Source: Bathynomus jamesi
Taxonomy: Eukaryota > Arthropoda > Malacostraca > Isopoda > Cirolanidae
Reading direction: 5' to 3'
Assembly (NCBI GenBank): GCA_023014485.1
Contig: JAJOZX010007487.1
Coordinates: 146,071-210,070 of the forward strand
DNA length: 64,000 nt
In this document: piece by piece, positions 30,526 to 43,287 of the stretch
Layout of the letters: each line of letters opens with the position of its first letter
Numbering within the stretch: the first letter of the stretch is position 1
The notes under the pieces: model-generated
Told to the model about the DNA's origin: nothing
Database searches by the model: none
The model's input: the letters and a program-made list of their open reading frames with translations, nothing else
Made by a program: the position numbers and the translations under genes

Positions 30526-32006
30526 GAGTGGCGCTCATAAGTATTCGTACAAAGAAATATTTTTGTTATATTCGTCCTTATATTTTGTACCATGCAGTGG
30601 ATAGTTAAGAAAAGTTAACGGTTCTTTTGGAAAAATTTAAAAAATAAAAAAGTAGTTTAACTCTAATATATAATGTAAAACAACAAAGAATTTAAGGAAA
30701 ATTTAAAAAAAGTTAAAATGCAAAAGTTTTCATACATTTATTTACAAAATTATCTACTACTTTGTGTGTCCGGTAAAGAGCTGTGTACAGATCTTAAGAG
30801 ATTTGTTATTGCTGCACACGAGTCTGGAAAGAGTTATAGGAAAATAGGAGAACTCCAAATTCCATTTACGACAGTTGCCGTCGTTATAAAGAAATGGAAA
30901 GACATTGAAACAATAAAAACTCTACCAAGGTGTGAACGACCTCGCAAGATTTCAGGTGACATTTGCCAAATATTATGATTAAGATCGATGTTCATCCCTC
31001 CACTGTACGTTGTACACTGAACGTACAGCTTGACGGATTAAAAGAATGGCTGCTGCGAATCCACCAGCGACTGCAGGTGATATTTACCAAACATTAAGAC
31101 TGTCTAAAATTGATGTCCATCCCTCTACTGTACGTCGTACATTAAGAAAGAATGGTCTGCATGCCAAAGTACGCCAAAGATCATCAAAATGATAGATTTG
31201 CATTCTGGAAGAAAGTTCTCTGGAAAGACGAGACCAAAATTGAATTATTGGGGAACAACGAGCAACGGTATGTTTGACGAAAATCAAATACTGTATCCGA
31301 GAAAAAAAAAACATCCTTCCTACGGTTAAAATGGTTGCGGTAGTTTGTTTCTTTGGGGATGCTTCAGTGCTTCTGGTCCAGGAAAGTTTGTTGTCATCAA
31401 TGAAATCTTGGATTTGAAAAAATATCAAAAAAATTTATAAGGAAATGTATTGCCTTCGGTTCGGAAACTGCGAATAGGTCGCAGTTGGGTACTGCGACAA
31501 GATAATAACCCATTACATAAAAGTAAGACCACAATGAAAAGTCTTCAACAAAAGAATTTCGATTTTCTTGAGTGGCCCAGTCAAAGCCCAGATCTCAATT
31601 TAATCGAGAATTTATTATGGTTTGATTTGAAAAAAGCTGTTCGCAAGAGAAACCCTTCGCATCTAAATAAAGTACAACAATTTTCCTAAGAAGAATGAGC
31701 TAAAATTTCTATTGAGAGATGTTGAAATCTTGTAGAAAAATACCCAAAACAAATCATTGAAGTCTTCCAGGCAAAACGTGGCCACGCAAAGTATTAAATA
31801 ATTTTGTAAATAAGTGTACGAAAACTTTTGCATTTTAACTTCTTTTTTTTCCCCCTCAAATTCTTTGATGTTTTATATTTTATGTTGGAGTTAAACTAAT
31901 TTTTTTTTATTCGTTAAATTTTTCATATCTATCTTATGCATGGTACAAACGATAAGGACGAATATAACTGAACTATTTCTCTGTACGAATACTTATGAAC
32001 GGCACT
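30526..32006 (+). mobile_element. Tc1-like transposon with about 220-bp terminal repeats
   Basis: The left end GAGTGGCGCTCATAAGTATT and right end AATACTTATGAACGGCACT are inverted repeats. The match extends far inside (to about 30,755 and back to about 31,795), including ATATTCGTCCTTAT and AAAATGCAAAAGTTTTC. It encloses a complete but decayed transposase. An embedded long terminal repeat of this length is typical of the Tc1 IR/DR architecture. Confidence 0.85.
30764..31797 (+). pseudogene. Tc1-like transposase, decayed
   Basis: N-terminal helix-turn-helix text GKELCTDLKRFVIAAHESGK, SYRKIGELQIPFTTVAVVIK and GRPRK-like ERPRKISG lie at 30,768-30,950. A duplicated-looking segment (GDICQ, then GDIYQTLRLSKIDVHPSTVR) follows. 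The catalytic part shows LWKDETKIELLG (first Asp, near 31,225), CGSLFLWGCFSASGPG, VLRQDNNPLHKSKTT (second Asp, near 31,490) and WPSQSPDLNLIENLLWFDLK (third acidic, near 31,580-31,630). The DDE set is traceable, but at least four frameshifts or stops break it. The final QAKRGHAKY ends near 31,797. Confidence 0.85.
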
Positions 32007-32022
32007 ATATATAGACTCGGAA

Positions 32023-32107
32023 TACGAGGGTCGGTACGAAAGTAATGCCTCTTATTTTCCCGGTCATAAATACGATAAAAGGCATTACTTTCGTATCATT
32101 CCTCGTA
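32023..32107. mobile_element. Small palindromic mariner-type MITE
   Basis: TACGAGGGTCGGTACGAAAG and its inverse CTTTCGTATCATTCCTCGTA bound 85 bp. Inner GTAATGCCTC/GGCATTAC also pair. Such ends belong to mariner elements. Confidence 0.75.
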
Positions 32108-32178
32108 TAAATTGCGTGACCTCGTTTATCACTGATATATTTATATATTCCTTCCAATACTCAAGTTACCCATGTAAC

Positions 32179-32179
<1 letters not shown>

Positions 32180-32247
<68 letters not shown>

Positions 32248-32253
32248 AGCTTG
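32180..32253. repeat. (CT)n microsatellite
   Basis: Pure CT run of about 70 bases directly upstream of a LINE fragment. Confidence 0.97.
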
Positions 32254-33129
32254 GGGCCAATGTTGGGACGCCCAAAGCGATCGAGCAACTGCGTGCGGAC
32301 CTAGGTAGGATAGGAGAGTGGTCCGAAAAATGGCAAATGCCGTTTAACTTGGATAAATGCAAGGTGATGCACATTGGCTACGCCAATCCCAAGTCGGATT
32401 ACTCGATGTTGGGGAGTAATATCGAGGCGACTGATTTGGAAAAGGACTTGGGTGTGCTAATTAGCAGCGACCTTAAGTTTATGAAACAGTGCGTAGAGGT
32501 GAAAAAGAAAGCCCAGAAGCTGTTGGGTTATCAGGAGGCAATTTCAGTTTCGGAACAAGGAGATTGTGCTCTCTCTGTACATTTCCCTGGTTCGGCCGCA
32601 CCTGGAGTATGCTGTGCAGTTCTGGTCGCCCACCCTCAGGAAAGATATTGAGAGGCTGGAGCGAGTGCAGGCGAGGGCCACAAAGCTAATCCCTTTCGTT
32701 AGGCATATGGGTTACAATCGACGCTTACGCGCCCTGGACTTGTTTTTGCTGGAAACTCGGAGGCTGCGCGGTCAACTCATCGAAGTTTTCAAGCTCTTAC
32801 GCGGGTTTAACGATGTCTATTTTAGAAGCATGTTTAGTTTAAATGATAACCCAACTCGCAACAATGGTTGGAAGTTGGATTTGAAACGGTTTAGGACTAG
32901 TGTGTGTGGGAATTACTTTACGTATAAGATCTGTGACACGTGGAACAGTTTACCTTCAGAAGTTGTGAACAGTTCCTCTGTGGATCATTTCAAGAAAAAG
33001 GTTAGACCAAATCTTGCACACTATTTGAGTGTGTAGAAAATTTTCCGTGGCGCCCGTTGCCATTGGTACCTCCTCGGTATGGGCCGCAAGGCCTTTTGAG
33101 GTACTTCTTTTCCTTGTAACTCCTTGTAA

Positions 33130-33161
<32 letters not shown>

Positions 33162-33165
33162 TAAA
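32254..33165 (+). pseudogene. CR1/L2-like LINE, reverse transcriptase thumb and C-terminus
   Basis: The frame after palm motif C reads WSEKWQMPFNLDKCKVMHIG, then DLEKDLGVLISSDLKF and KKKAQKLLGY. A shift near 32,560 leads into LYISLVRPHLEYAVQFWSPT, RKDIERLERVQARATKLIP, RRLRGQLIEVFKLLRGFN, YKICDTWNSLPSEVVNSSSV and HFKKKVRPNL, ending at 33,036. This block is the C-terminal half of CR1/L2-group ORF2 proteins. The catalytic palm is missing at the (CT)n boundary. The 3' end is TGTAACTCCTTGTAACTCTC passing into CT repeats at 33,130-33,165, which suggests the element primes on or generates CT repeats. Confidence 0.82.
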
Positions 33166-33635
33166 TTCAGTTTTATTACATTTGCAATTCTTAAACTGTC
33201 ATTTAATGAACTGTGGGTATAGTCATAATACAACAAAATTGGCGTCAATTTATTAATTATATTATCTTAGATCTCTTATTATCGAATTTCACTACGATTT
33301 TATTTTATTATTTAGCAAAATAATAGTTTTAAATTTCTTCAAACGACTTCTGGTGTTAAGTATATATCCTATATTTTTCCCTTATACGAAAGTTTCATGT
33401 TAAATTAAGTGTGGATATAACACGTTTGGTTATAAAAACTAAAATATACACTATTCAGTAACACACACACACACACACCACATATATATATGGTCTCCAA
33501 TAGTTTCCTCATGCAGACAGTTTAAGGTGAGAGAGCCATCTGGAAAGCGAGATTAAATTTAGAAATTTGATAGCGTTTATCCTATAGGAAAAATACGATA
33601 ATTTGCTTCAGAGTTCAACTAAAATCATCCGAGAT

Positions 33636-33676
<41 letters not shown>

Positions 33677-33973
33677 GTATAGGGTATAATAATTAACTTA
33701 TAAGTTAGCTATCATGCCCATAGCTGAAGATAATGGTTTAATAACGGTCGTTGATAAAGTAATTATTTCATACAATCTCCACAAGGAAACAAAAGCTTGC
33801 TATTTTATTTAGTTTCTTTTAATTTAGGATTTACCCTTTGGTGACGTACTTAAACTTGATTTTAATTAGGGCATCGCAAGTACATATACACGCTTTATAA
33901 TTGAATTCATAAACTCAAGAAGAAAGACGACATGTGAACCATTGTATTTATGGACCTCCCAAAACATCTTCAC

Positions 33974-34016
<43 letters not shown>

Positions 34017-34348
34017 AACTATGTATGTATGTATGTCTAACCTAAGAGTCCGCATTGGGCGTTGGGCATATTCTATTTTCTAGCATGAAAGTTTCATTAA
34101 AAAAAATATATTTCGGTTTTTACAAGTTAATTTGAACTGCGGTAGGTTAAGTTAAGTCAAAATAAGTTAATTTATATTTTCGATGGAGTTTCCTGTCCAT
34201 AAAATGAGTACTGGAGATCCAGTTTTCAAGGTGAAGAAGCTAAAATTTCAAATTTTAATATAATAAAGTTTGAATGCAAAGTTCACACGATATTACTGGA
34301 AAAATTGGACAAAAAATTTTAAATTCTTATCGCAGAATATCCGGTATA
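33166..34348. other. AT-rich spacer with microsatellites
   Basis: (CA)n at about 33,460-33,478, TA at 33,642-33,672, GT at about 33,984-34,008 and GTAT repeats at about 34,007-34,035. No gene or element ends recognised. Confidence 0.6.
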
Positions 34349-34388
34349 GGATATATATATATATATATATATATGCGCTCCCTCAGGG

Positions 34389-34459
<71 letters not shown>
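34349..34459. repeat. (TA)n tracts
   Basis: Two TA runs split by GCGCTCCCTCAGGGC. Confidence 0.95.
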
Positions 34460-35529
<1,070 letters not shown>

Positions 35530-35757
35530 TGAAACCTTCTAAATTTAGAACTTATAACTTCTTTTTGAGGGTGCATTTTGAGGGAAATTTTTTTTTCCTT
35601 CTTTTGAGTAACAAAACTTCTTTTCAGATGATATAATAACTTTTTTTTAATGATAGATAACTTCTTTAGATAGAAGAAATGACCTTTAAAACTTCTTTTT
35701 TGGAGTGATTTGAGACGATAGAAGATAATATTTCTATGTAAAGAAGGTTGTGGGGAC
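35530..35757 (-). repeat. AGAAGTT-rich interspersed repeat, copy 2
   Basis: Opposite orientation to 4,930-5,152, with many AACTTCTTT units and the shared block ATAGAAGATAATATTTCTAT. Confidence 0.6.
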
Positions 35758-35882
35758 AATAAATTGAAGTTTAATATGTATCTAGTATTTCCCCATTTTT
35801 TTATATATAAACATTTTCTTTATCGTAGTGTATACATAGGATTCATTAACTTGCTTTTCATGCATACCTATAATATAATCAT

Positions 35883-35891
35883 ACATACATA

Positions 35892-35958
<67 letters not shown>
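35883..35958. repeat. (CA)n microsatellite
   Basis: CA run of about 70 bases with one CAGACA interruption. Confidence 0.95.
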
Positions 35959-35961
<3 letters not shown>

Positions 35962-36149
35962 AGACATGTTCGGATATAACATATAGAAGGTAATGAAGAA
36001 GAGAAAAGGTAGAAACTAAAACATACATATTCATTCACACCGGCACCCTGGGGGATCAGCACCCCCACCTACATGGCTAAATTCCATACCTGAAGCGCTT
36101 CATACGCTATGCGTGGTGGTGTTTCCAAGCTTTGTTAAAAATAAAAGAG

Positions 36150-37160
36150 ACAATCCCGAACTTACACTCCTCTAACAAACCTCCTCCATTCGAACCCACT
36201 TGCAACCACTTCTCGTTCGTTACCCAGATCAAATTCACGCTTCCTCACGCAATCATTCATCGTGTCCATCCATCTTCTTCTCGGTCTTCCTCTCGTCCTT
36301 CTTACCTTCGTAAACACTCTTCTACACTTTTTCACAACTCTCTCATCTTCCATTCTTTCAATATGTCCAAACCAACTTAACACACTTTCCTCAGTTTTCA
36401 CTTTCACTGACTTCTAAACACCACATTTCTCCAGACCCACACGATTTCTCGTTATCAATCCAGCGCACGCCACACATACTTCTCAGGTTATCCATCTCAA
36501 CTGTTCTTACTTTTTGATTCCTCCCTTTCATGCCATATCAACGTTTTACACCCATACAAAAGTGTCGGTACTAATACACTTTCATGTAAACATCTCCCAC
36601 CATGTGCACCCAGTCTCCGCTTCCTCACAATCGCTTTCAGCGCACCCGCCACCTTTCTTCCATGATTCACTCCACCGTTAACTTTATTCGCACTCACTCG
36701 TACCTCTTTTGTTCAATACACATCGTAAATAAAAGACTCTACCACCTCTAGTGTTCCACCATTCACCATCACATGACAGTCCGAATTTTCCTCACTCTCT
36801 ACAATCAATAACTTGCTTTTACCCACATTCACTTTCAACAGCCTTCTCTCACACACCACCCACAAAACTCTTAACAGCCTTTTTGTATATTACACTCACT
36901 CTAAGCAAACAGCATAACATCATCCGCAAACAACAGATTCGACAGGTTCCACCTACTCCCATCACATACTAGATTCATTCCTCTTTCTAGCATTTGCACT
37001 TTCACCTCTCTCATGATTCCATCCATAAACAGATTGAACAGCCACGGAGACATCACACATCCTTCATGCACACCAACACCTATATCAAACCATTCACTCA
37101 GTTCTTTATTTACTCTCACACATGCACTACCTCCATCATAGAAACTTGTTTTTCACATTT
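36150..37160 (-). pseudogene. LINE ORF2 fragment, strongly decayed
   Basis: On the minus strand: VRVNKELSEWFDIGVGVHEG, CVMSPWLFNLFMDGIM and SNLLFADDVMLFA (catalytic ADD, near 36,905), then LKVNVGKSKLL-like text, VLVPTLLYGCKTLIW (36,520-36,580), LSWFGHIERMEDERVV and GRPRRRWMDTMND (36,240-36,400). The order is palm, thumb, C-terminus of a LINE reverse transcriptase. Several shifts and stops separate the pieces. The N-terminal part is missing. It is a different lineage from the RTE copy at 2,443-4,239 although it shares the 'WFGHxxRM...GRPR' tail. Confidence 0.8.
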
Positions 37161-37735
37161 TAATAAACATCACACTCCACGAATCTAGATCAAGCTATTG
37201 AATGTGTTTTCGTCTTTCGATAGCGCTTATCTTCAACGTGCAAACTCAGTGACAGCTAGCTTCCATATTTCTTTTTTTTTCATGATAATAAGACATATTG
37301 TCTTTTATTATTTCTTCAATCAGAAACAAATGACGGCAGTATGACATAATGCCGTCTAGAAAATGAGTCATATTGGTAGTAATGACGGTTTGTGATCCCG
37401 TGCATACTGCCGTCATAACGCTGGAAATTAAGTAATTACGTTAATATGGCACTAGAGTGGGTTCTCTCTTCAATAGTATGACTGCAAAATGAATCATATA
37501 ATGACTTCTGTTTGACACCGACATAACTCAATATGACTGTAATTATGACATCAATATACTGTAGCTGTTGTTTATCAACTAAAAATATTATGATAATGTA
37601 ATTTGTTGATGAGTGTAATTAAGGTAAACTGTTCAATAATGGCGCCAAAATTTGGCACCTCCTTTACAAAAAGTACAGTTTCATTTTCAGAATAGTTTGC
37701 CTGAATTACAGTATATAACTTCATATATATATATA
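37161..37735. other. Spacer with possible small inverted repeats
   Basis: ATGACGGCAGTATGACAT near 37,330 and CATACTGCCGTCATAACG near 37,405 pair as an inverted repeat with about 60 bases between, suggesting a small MITE. Otherwise nothing coding. Confidence 0.45.
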
Positions 37736-37970
37736 GGGTTGACAAAAGTAAATAGACATCATGATGATCGTCCCCAAGAACAAATGGCAAAGCTTATCAC
37801 TGGAATGCCAGAACGTGTGTCAGCTTTAAATAATTTGAAGGGGAAAGCAACACGACTCTAAATATATTGATTCAATAAATCTGTCATTATTTATTTACTT
37901 TTATTATCAAACCAAAAACTATGGAAAAAAACCCGAAGGTGTCTATTTACTTTTGCTTATTTACTTTTCA
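37736..37970 (+). mobile_element. Tc1-type MITE with transposase tail, copy 2
   Basis: The left GGGTTGACAAAAGTAAATAG and right GGTGTCTATTTACTTTTGC ends invert. The plus strand encodes HHDDRPQEQMAKLITGMPER followed by a stop near 37,861. Same family as 34,460-34,730, opposite orientation. The left end abuts a TA run. Confidence 0.8.
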
Positions 37971-38399
37971 CCGTCAATTTTTAGATGGTAATATGACGCC
38001 ATACCGCAGTTATTTATTTCAGAGCGTAGTTTGCGAATATTTCTTTAAAATCGTTCTCACTAAGTTCTTATTTCGTTCCCTTGTTATCAAAAGAGAAAAA
38101 GTATTTTATTTTTATGACATCAAAGCCTCTTTCTGTATCTTTGATCGTGTTTATTTTAATTTTCTACTGAATGCTTAATTAATTCAGTAAACTGCTGTTT
38201 CTCAACTTCACTGCTCTTATTTATCGTTCCCTTATCTTATTTGGTTTATCAGTATGACTTTATCAGTATGACCGAGTTTCCTATTTAAGTGAAAAACCTC
38301 AAAGGCTTATTTCTTCCAAACAATGAATAACATAAATTTAGCAATAACCTATTTTGATGTACGAACCATATTAACTGGATCGTATTAATTGATGAACCC
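37971..38399. other. Unassigned AT-rich spacer
   Basis: A duplicated TATCAGTATGAC pair lies near 38,250-38,272. No gene. Confidence 0.5.
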
Positions 38400-40469
38400 A
38401 ACCCAAAGAGGGTATGGAACGCTGGAAGAGTTAATTAACACAAAGAAGGTTAAAACAAATCCCTTGTCCTCCCTCACGCAAGGCGGAAATTCTTAGTGAC
38501 CCCTAAGACATAATCAATTTATTAAACAACTTTTTTGCAAATATCGGCTCCAATACTGCAGCCTCGGTCCCAATTACAGAGGTACAGACACTCTCTAAAG
38601 ACAACCAAAAGATGCCAAACTCATTTTTCTTTGATCCAGACCTACCATACGATATCTCTCCAGCAATATAAAGTCTAAAAAATAAAGAGTCTGACATCAA
38701 TACGATTCCGGTAAAAATATACAAATTAGTATCCGATGAAATTGCAATACCACTCAGTAAGCTAATGAATGAATCAGTAACACTAGGTATATTCCCCGAC
38801 AGCCTAAAGGAAGCCAGAGTATCCCCTATATTTAAGTCGGGAAAGTCAAACACTCCATCCAATTATCGCCCGATTTCCCCATTGCCATCTTTAAGTAAAG
38901 TATTTGAAAAATTCATGTACAATAAACTTATTAAATTCTTAATCAACTACGATATTTAACTAAAACACAGTTTAGGTTTAGAAGTGGACATAAAATGGGA
39001 GATACCATAAACACGCTATTAGAAAATGTGTATCAGAACTTAAACAGCAAAAAACACACTGCTTTGATCTTCCTCGACTTGTCAAAAGCATTTGATACAC
39101 TTTCACATGAAATCTTATTGAATAAACTTCACATATATGAATTAACCCTTTACTGCCCAAAAGGACAAATTTGTAACCTTTCAAATACACGCATTCATAA
39201 CTTAACACTACAAAATATTTGGCCAGTAAAGGGTTAAGAGAAATATCCTTAATTTGTTTAAATCATATCTGTCAAATCGTCATCAGTAGATCGAATTAAA
39301 AGATAATTTATCCGACAAGGCGATACTAACTAATGGAGTCCCACAAGGATCTATTCTTGGCCCATTACTATTTCTAATTCGCGTCAACGATTTTCATCTT
39401 TCAACCGCATTAAACTGCGTACAATACGCGGATGATACCACATTTATTTCTTCCCATCATAACTCAGACTTTCTGATTAATGGAACGAACAGTCAATTAA
39501 AAAATGTGTATAAGTGGATATGTACTAATAAACTTTCTCGAAACCTGACAAAGTCATCTTACCACAAAATACAAAACATATTACTACAAACTGTCAAGTA
39601 AAAATTGGCATACTACTCTTGCGAGGTTAAAGGTTAAAGCACTTGACATTAATCTAGACGAAAAATTAAATTTCAAAAGTCCTGTATACCATATCAAATC
39701 CAAAATATCAAGATTTCCCTTCATATTATTTAAATTAAAAAAAAAAATCTTCCTCGAAAGGCACTTCTTACTCTATATTATTCCTTCATCCATCCACATT
39801 TATTATATTGCATTACAGCATGGGGATAGCCCAAAGAAATGCATAAAACACCCTTTGAAAGTAATTCATAAAAAATACCTGCGAACTCTCTCGAATAACG
39901 ACAACAGACAAAGTTACACTTCTCCAATGTTTAATTAAAGAGCTAAATATTTTAAAACTAAGTGACTTATACAAATTCAATGTTGCTGTCAGTATGTTCA
40001 ACGTTATTAGTAAAAATCAACTTACATCACCCATTCAGAGAGCAATCATCCCTCATCAAATACACCATCGTTATAGCACCAGACTGCCCATGAATTTTAT
40101 ACACAAACCTAACTATACAATAGAAGCTGCAAGAAATGCACTTTCTTTCAAAGGAGAAGATGTATGGAATGCAATTCTCACGCGTATCAGGCAGGCTTTA
40201 TCACTAAATGTATTTCGCAAATCACTAAAAAAAAAATCACTTCATTTACCTCCTACTGATGTATAAGTTCGCTACTCCCATTTTTATCATAGTGATGAAG
40301 TTCCCATTTTATAAGCAACTATTTAAAATATGCTAATTTCATTAAACACATTTAATTTCATAATTTATTTTCTTTTATATTTTTTATCGAGCATCATTTA
40401 TTGTCTACTAAATATACAATAAATCATTTAATTTAAAATTATGTACCATTTGGTAAACTTTATATTGTA

Positions 40470-40519
<50 letters not shown>

Positions 40520-40782
40520 TATTATTATTTGTTATCATTATTACTATTACTTGCCAGTTCCTTGGTTTTATGTCCATGCACTATTTTTTGTAATAATAAA
40601 CTGAATGTCATAATTTTTCCTAAAAAGCTTCCATGCTTCCAACGTCATATTCAGATTTGAGTATTGTGAATATATTAATGTCATATCAAATATCTAAAAA
40701 TTGTAAATCTCTGTCACTTTTTTATTCTTTTATGAATAAAGATTTTGAATTTGAATTTGAAATTTGAATTTGAATTCATGAT
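38400..40782 (+). pseudogene. Jockey-like LINE with (GAATTT)n tail, interrupted
   Basis: Reverse transcriptase pieces in order: VTLGIFPDSLKEARVSPIFK, SNYRPISPLPSLSKVFEKFM, ALIFLDLSKAFDTLSHEILL (motif A, 39,064-39,120), GVPQGSILGPLLFLIR (39,350), VQYADDTTFIS (catalytic, 39,425-39,450), VYKWICTNKLS, and a C-terminal piece RYSTRLPMNFIHKPNYTIEA and VWNAILTRIRQALSLNVFRK, stopping at 40,264. The 3' UTR holds an (ATT)n run at 40,472-40,530 and ends GAATAAAGATTTTGAATTTG with GAATTT repeats. Multiple frameshifts and stops, plus an 88-bp piggyBac-type MITE at 39,146-39,233. The endonuclease is missing or unreadable. Confidence 0.85.
39146..39233. mobile_element. piggyBac-type MITE with TTAA target
   Basis: CCCTTTACTGCCCA and its inverse TGGCCAGTAAAGGG bound 88 bp, flanked on both sides by TTAA (39,142-39,145 and 39,234-39,237). 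TTAA duplication with CCC-starting ends is the piggyBac signature. It interrupts the LINE reverse transcriptase just after palm motif A. Confidence 0.85.
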
Positions 40783-41437
40783 ATTAACACAGAGGAAAAA
40801 AGTTTTGCTTAAGTTTGCCTCAATATTAAACATATTTATATATCTCTAACATTTTTTCTTCATAAGAACAAGCACTTTTTGAGGGGGGCGTTGATTTTAC
40901 CACAGAAAGTTGGATCCCTAATCCATATTTTTGTACTTGTTTGAAGGGCTGTTGCGAGCATGGAAAGGATTTTTTCTTAGTTTCTTTTCAATCAATTTCT
41001 CGACGAATCTTGTGGCGATTTCTGTAATACAACATTAATGACGGAATTGAGCAAGACAGCGACTATCAATGATTAGGTTAAACTACTGTATTATACAGTA
41101 TTTGTGATCATGATATCTAAACAGTTTCTTCCTGATTTTTTTTTTTCAGGAATAAGTTGCAAACTTCAGGATGAATTGCAAACATTCAGAAATGAGTTGC
41201 AAACTCATTTGTGAGATAATCAAATTTTGTTTGATTTTTTATCATTTTTGTTTTTTTTATCCATTTCAATGTGCACATCTGACCCGCAGTTTCTGCCTCC
41301 AATAGATTTTATCTTATAGGCCTCTATATAATTTTATAACAAAAAGGATGCCTATGAGATGACCCCTTACATATTTCTTTTATTCGAAAGACCTATCATT
41401 AAATTTAAAAGTTTAATATCAAAGTTTGCTTATATAT

Positions 41438-41482
<45 letters not shown>

Positions 41483-41689
41483 TATATCAATTGAGAAGAT
41501 GGGTTAGAATAGGCATTAAATAAGTTCTCCTCATAATTGTTAACATAAAGAAGTCTTGTAAGATCTAACTCTATAGAGGTGACGTTCATAATAGATAATA
41601 AAAATAAAAGAAAATAACTGTTCAACAAAACTAAGAAAACTAAGGTATGTATCATTTTGGTATAGAAATAACCTCGTTCAAATCATACT
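40783..41689. other. Spacer with a TTGCAAAC triplet repeat and TA tract
   Basis: The unit AATGAGTTGCAAACTTCAG-like (AATAAGTTGCAAAC, GATGAATTGCAAAC, AATGAGTTGCAAAC) occurs three times at about 41,150-41,205. TA runs at 41,433-41,488. No gene. Confidence 0.55.
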
Positions 41690-41778
41690 GGTGATGTAGG
41701 ACGCGAGACCGGTCTCGAGACCTTCTTTCTGGTTCTCGGTCTCGGTCTCGGCCATGGTGGTCTCGACTACATCACTGA
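41690..41778. mobile_element. Tiny hAT-like element with GGTCTC hexamers
   Basis: GTGATGTAG (41,690) and CTACATCAC (end 41,776) invert, and CGAGACC/GGTCTCG runs fill the interior. It is the smallest of three elements here built from short TIRs plus a tandem hexamer. Confidence 0.6.
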
Positions 41779-41883
41779 ATCATACCCATAATTCTTGCCA
41801 TATAATAGTTTATTAAGTGAGTGACTAACTACAACTCCGGACCAAACAATACTGTAGAATACTGCCCAAATGCGTTGTTGACC

Positions 41884-42697
41884 TTGATAATACCTTTAAG
41901 TTATACACCTTTATGAGAATATCGAGTATGACGTCATTATGTTAAAAAGATACCTGTGTCGCTGTGTGTGCCAGTTTTTTTCAAAACTGGCACAACAGAG
42001 GTATATCTTATTAAATAATATACCTTATTAAATAGTGAAAAGTTAATGCATAGCAACATACCAAAATATTAGAATATCTTATCAGGTGTTACAAAAAAAA
42101 TAGGATAAATTTATTATGTTTATTGAGTACTGCCAATATATTAAACCTTTATCAAAGACTTTTTAACTCTGCGTTTAGTATTAGTTGGTCCACCTTAGAA
42201 CTGATTACGACCTCCAATCGACGTCACGTCGAGTCGACGAGCCTCTTCCATTCTTCTGTAGTTATCGATTGCTTGGTTGTCATCAAACGTGACTCTTCAG
42301 TTCACTAAGTGGTCCTGGTTTACTACGCTTTTGGACCTTCTGCTTAGCAATATTGCAAAGATTTTCTGTCGGATTAAGATCGCGAGAATTAGTTGGCCAT
42401 AGTAGTACTTCAATTTCGTAAGCATGAAACCACGCAGATGTTGCACGAGCCGCATGAGCTGGTCATGTTGAAAAATAAATGGTTCGTCTCCGTACAGCTG
42501 TTCTGCAGACTCCAGCACGAAGCATTCTAAGATTTCTTGATAAATGTGACAAATGCAAGTGACCCCACACCATTTGTATTCAGCAACCCCACACTAACAC
42601 ACTCGCCGTAAATTTGGCCAATCAAATTTTTATTATAATGACGTCACAGATAATCGATATTCCTCATAAAGGTATATAACTTGAAGGTATTATCAAA
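41884..42697 (-). mobile_element. DNA transposon with 60-bp ends and Tc1-like relic
   Basis: TTGATAATACCTTTAAGTTA...GACGTCATTAT at 41,884-41,940 is inverted at 42,634-42,697 (ATAATGACGTCA...TATTATCAA). Between them the minus strand shows YGDEPFIFQHD, and in another frame WFHAYEIEVLLWPTNSRDLN and PTENLCNIAKQKVQ, which are the second Asp and third acidic regions of a Tc1 transposase (42,300-42,510). Frames are broken. A perfect 10-bp hairpin TGCCAGTTTT/AAAACTGGCA lies at 41,969-41,993. Confidence 0.75.
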
Positions 42698-42887
42698 GTA
42701 ATGAGCACATTTGAGATAGTTTTCTTTTTTATGACGCAAAGTTATATATATACAGCCATAAAAGACACGTTTTTATTTCTCCAAAATGACTTTCAACCTC
42801 AAAGAAAGAAAAAAATTATTTATTTATAAGATTTCTTAATTATAAATTATAAATTTAATTTTCTGAATTTTTTTAATTTCTTATCTC

Positions 42888-43090
42888 GTAGCCAATGTCG
42901 TAACACCGCTACCCGTTGATCAGCGAAGTTAAGCGACATTGGGTCGGATAGTTGTTGGTTGGGAGATCGTCCTTTGCGTCCAGACTATCTAGCGACCCGT
43001 GGTTCGGATTCCACGTAAAGTTGTAGGTCCCCTCCGTCATATGACCTTAGAAGATGTTGGGAAGGAGGTTAAACAACTCCATCATTACAT
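42888..43090 (+). mobile_element. 5S rRNA-derived SINE, best copy
   Basis: The head GCCAATGTCGTAACACCGCT, GATCAGCGAAGTTAAGCGAC, ATTGGGTCGG and GGTTGGGAGATCG follows the order of metazoan 5S rRNA, including the box A/IE/box C promoter region. A family-specific tail then gives CCCGTGGTTCGGATTCCACG, GTAGGTCCCCTCCGTCATAT and GGGAAGGAGGTTAAACAACT. A 5S head on an unrelated tail is the SINE3 architecture. Other copies: 945-1,112, 5,697-5,806 and 56,995-57,090. It could only be a real 5S gene if the 3' half matched, and it does not. Confidence 0.75.
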
Positions 43091-43287
43091 TTTTTCGAAT
43101 AGAGCGTTACATTTAGCTGTAAAATTTGACTATAGGCTTTGTTTCTCTTCGCTAAGTTTACAGCAGAAATTTTGAATTAAGCTGAATTCTGCGCTTCCAT
43201 ACAGTGAATTTTTTTTTAAAAAGTATGAATTAAAATAATTTGAAATTCCGGTAAATCTTCACAAATACCGTAAGATTACTTCCCACT

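Noticed and set aside
32116..32374. Leu-Ser and Arg-Glu repeat frames on both strands
   Set aside because: Produced by the (CT)n microsatellite.
42893..43000. Functional 5S rRNA gene
   Set aside because: Only the internal promoter half resembles 5S; the rest diverges and is shared with a repeat tail found elsewhere.
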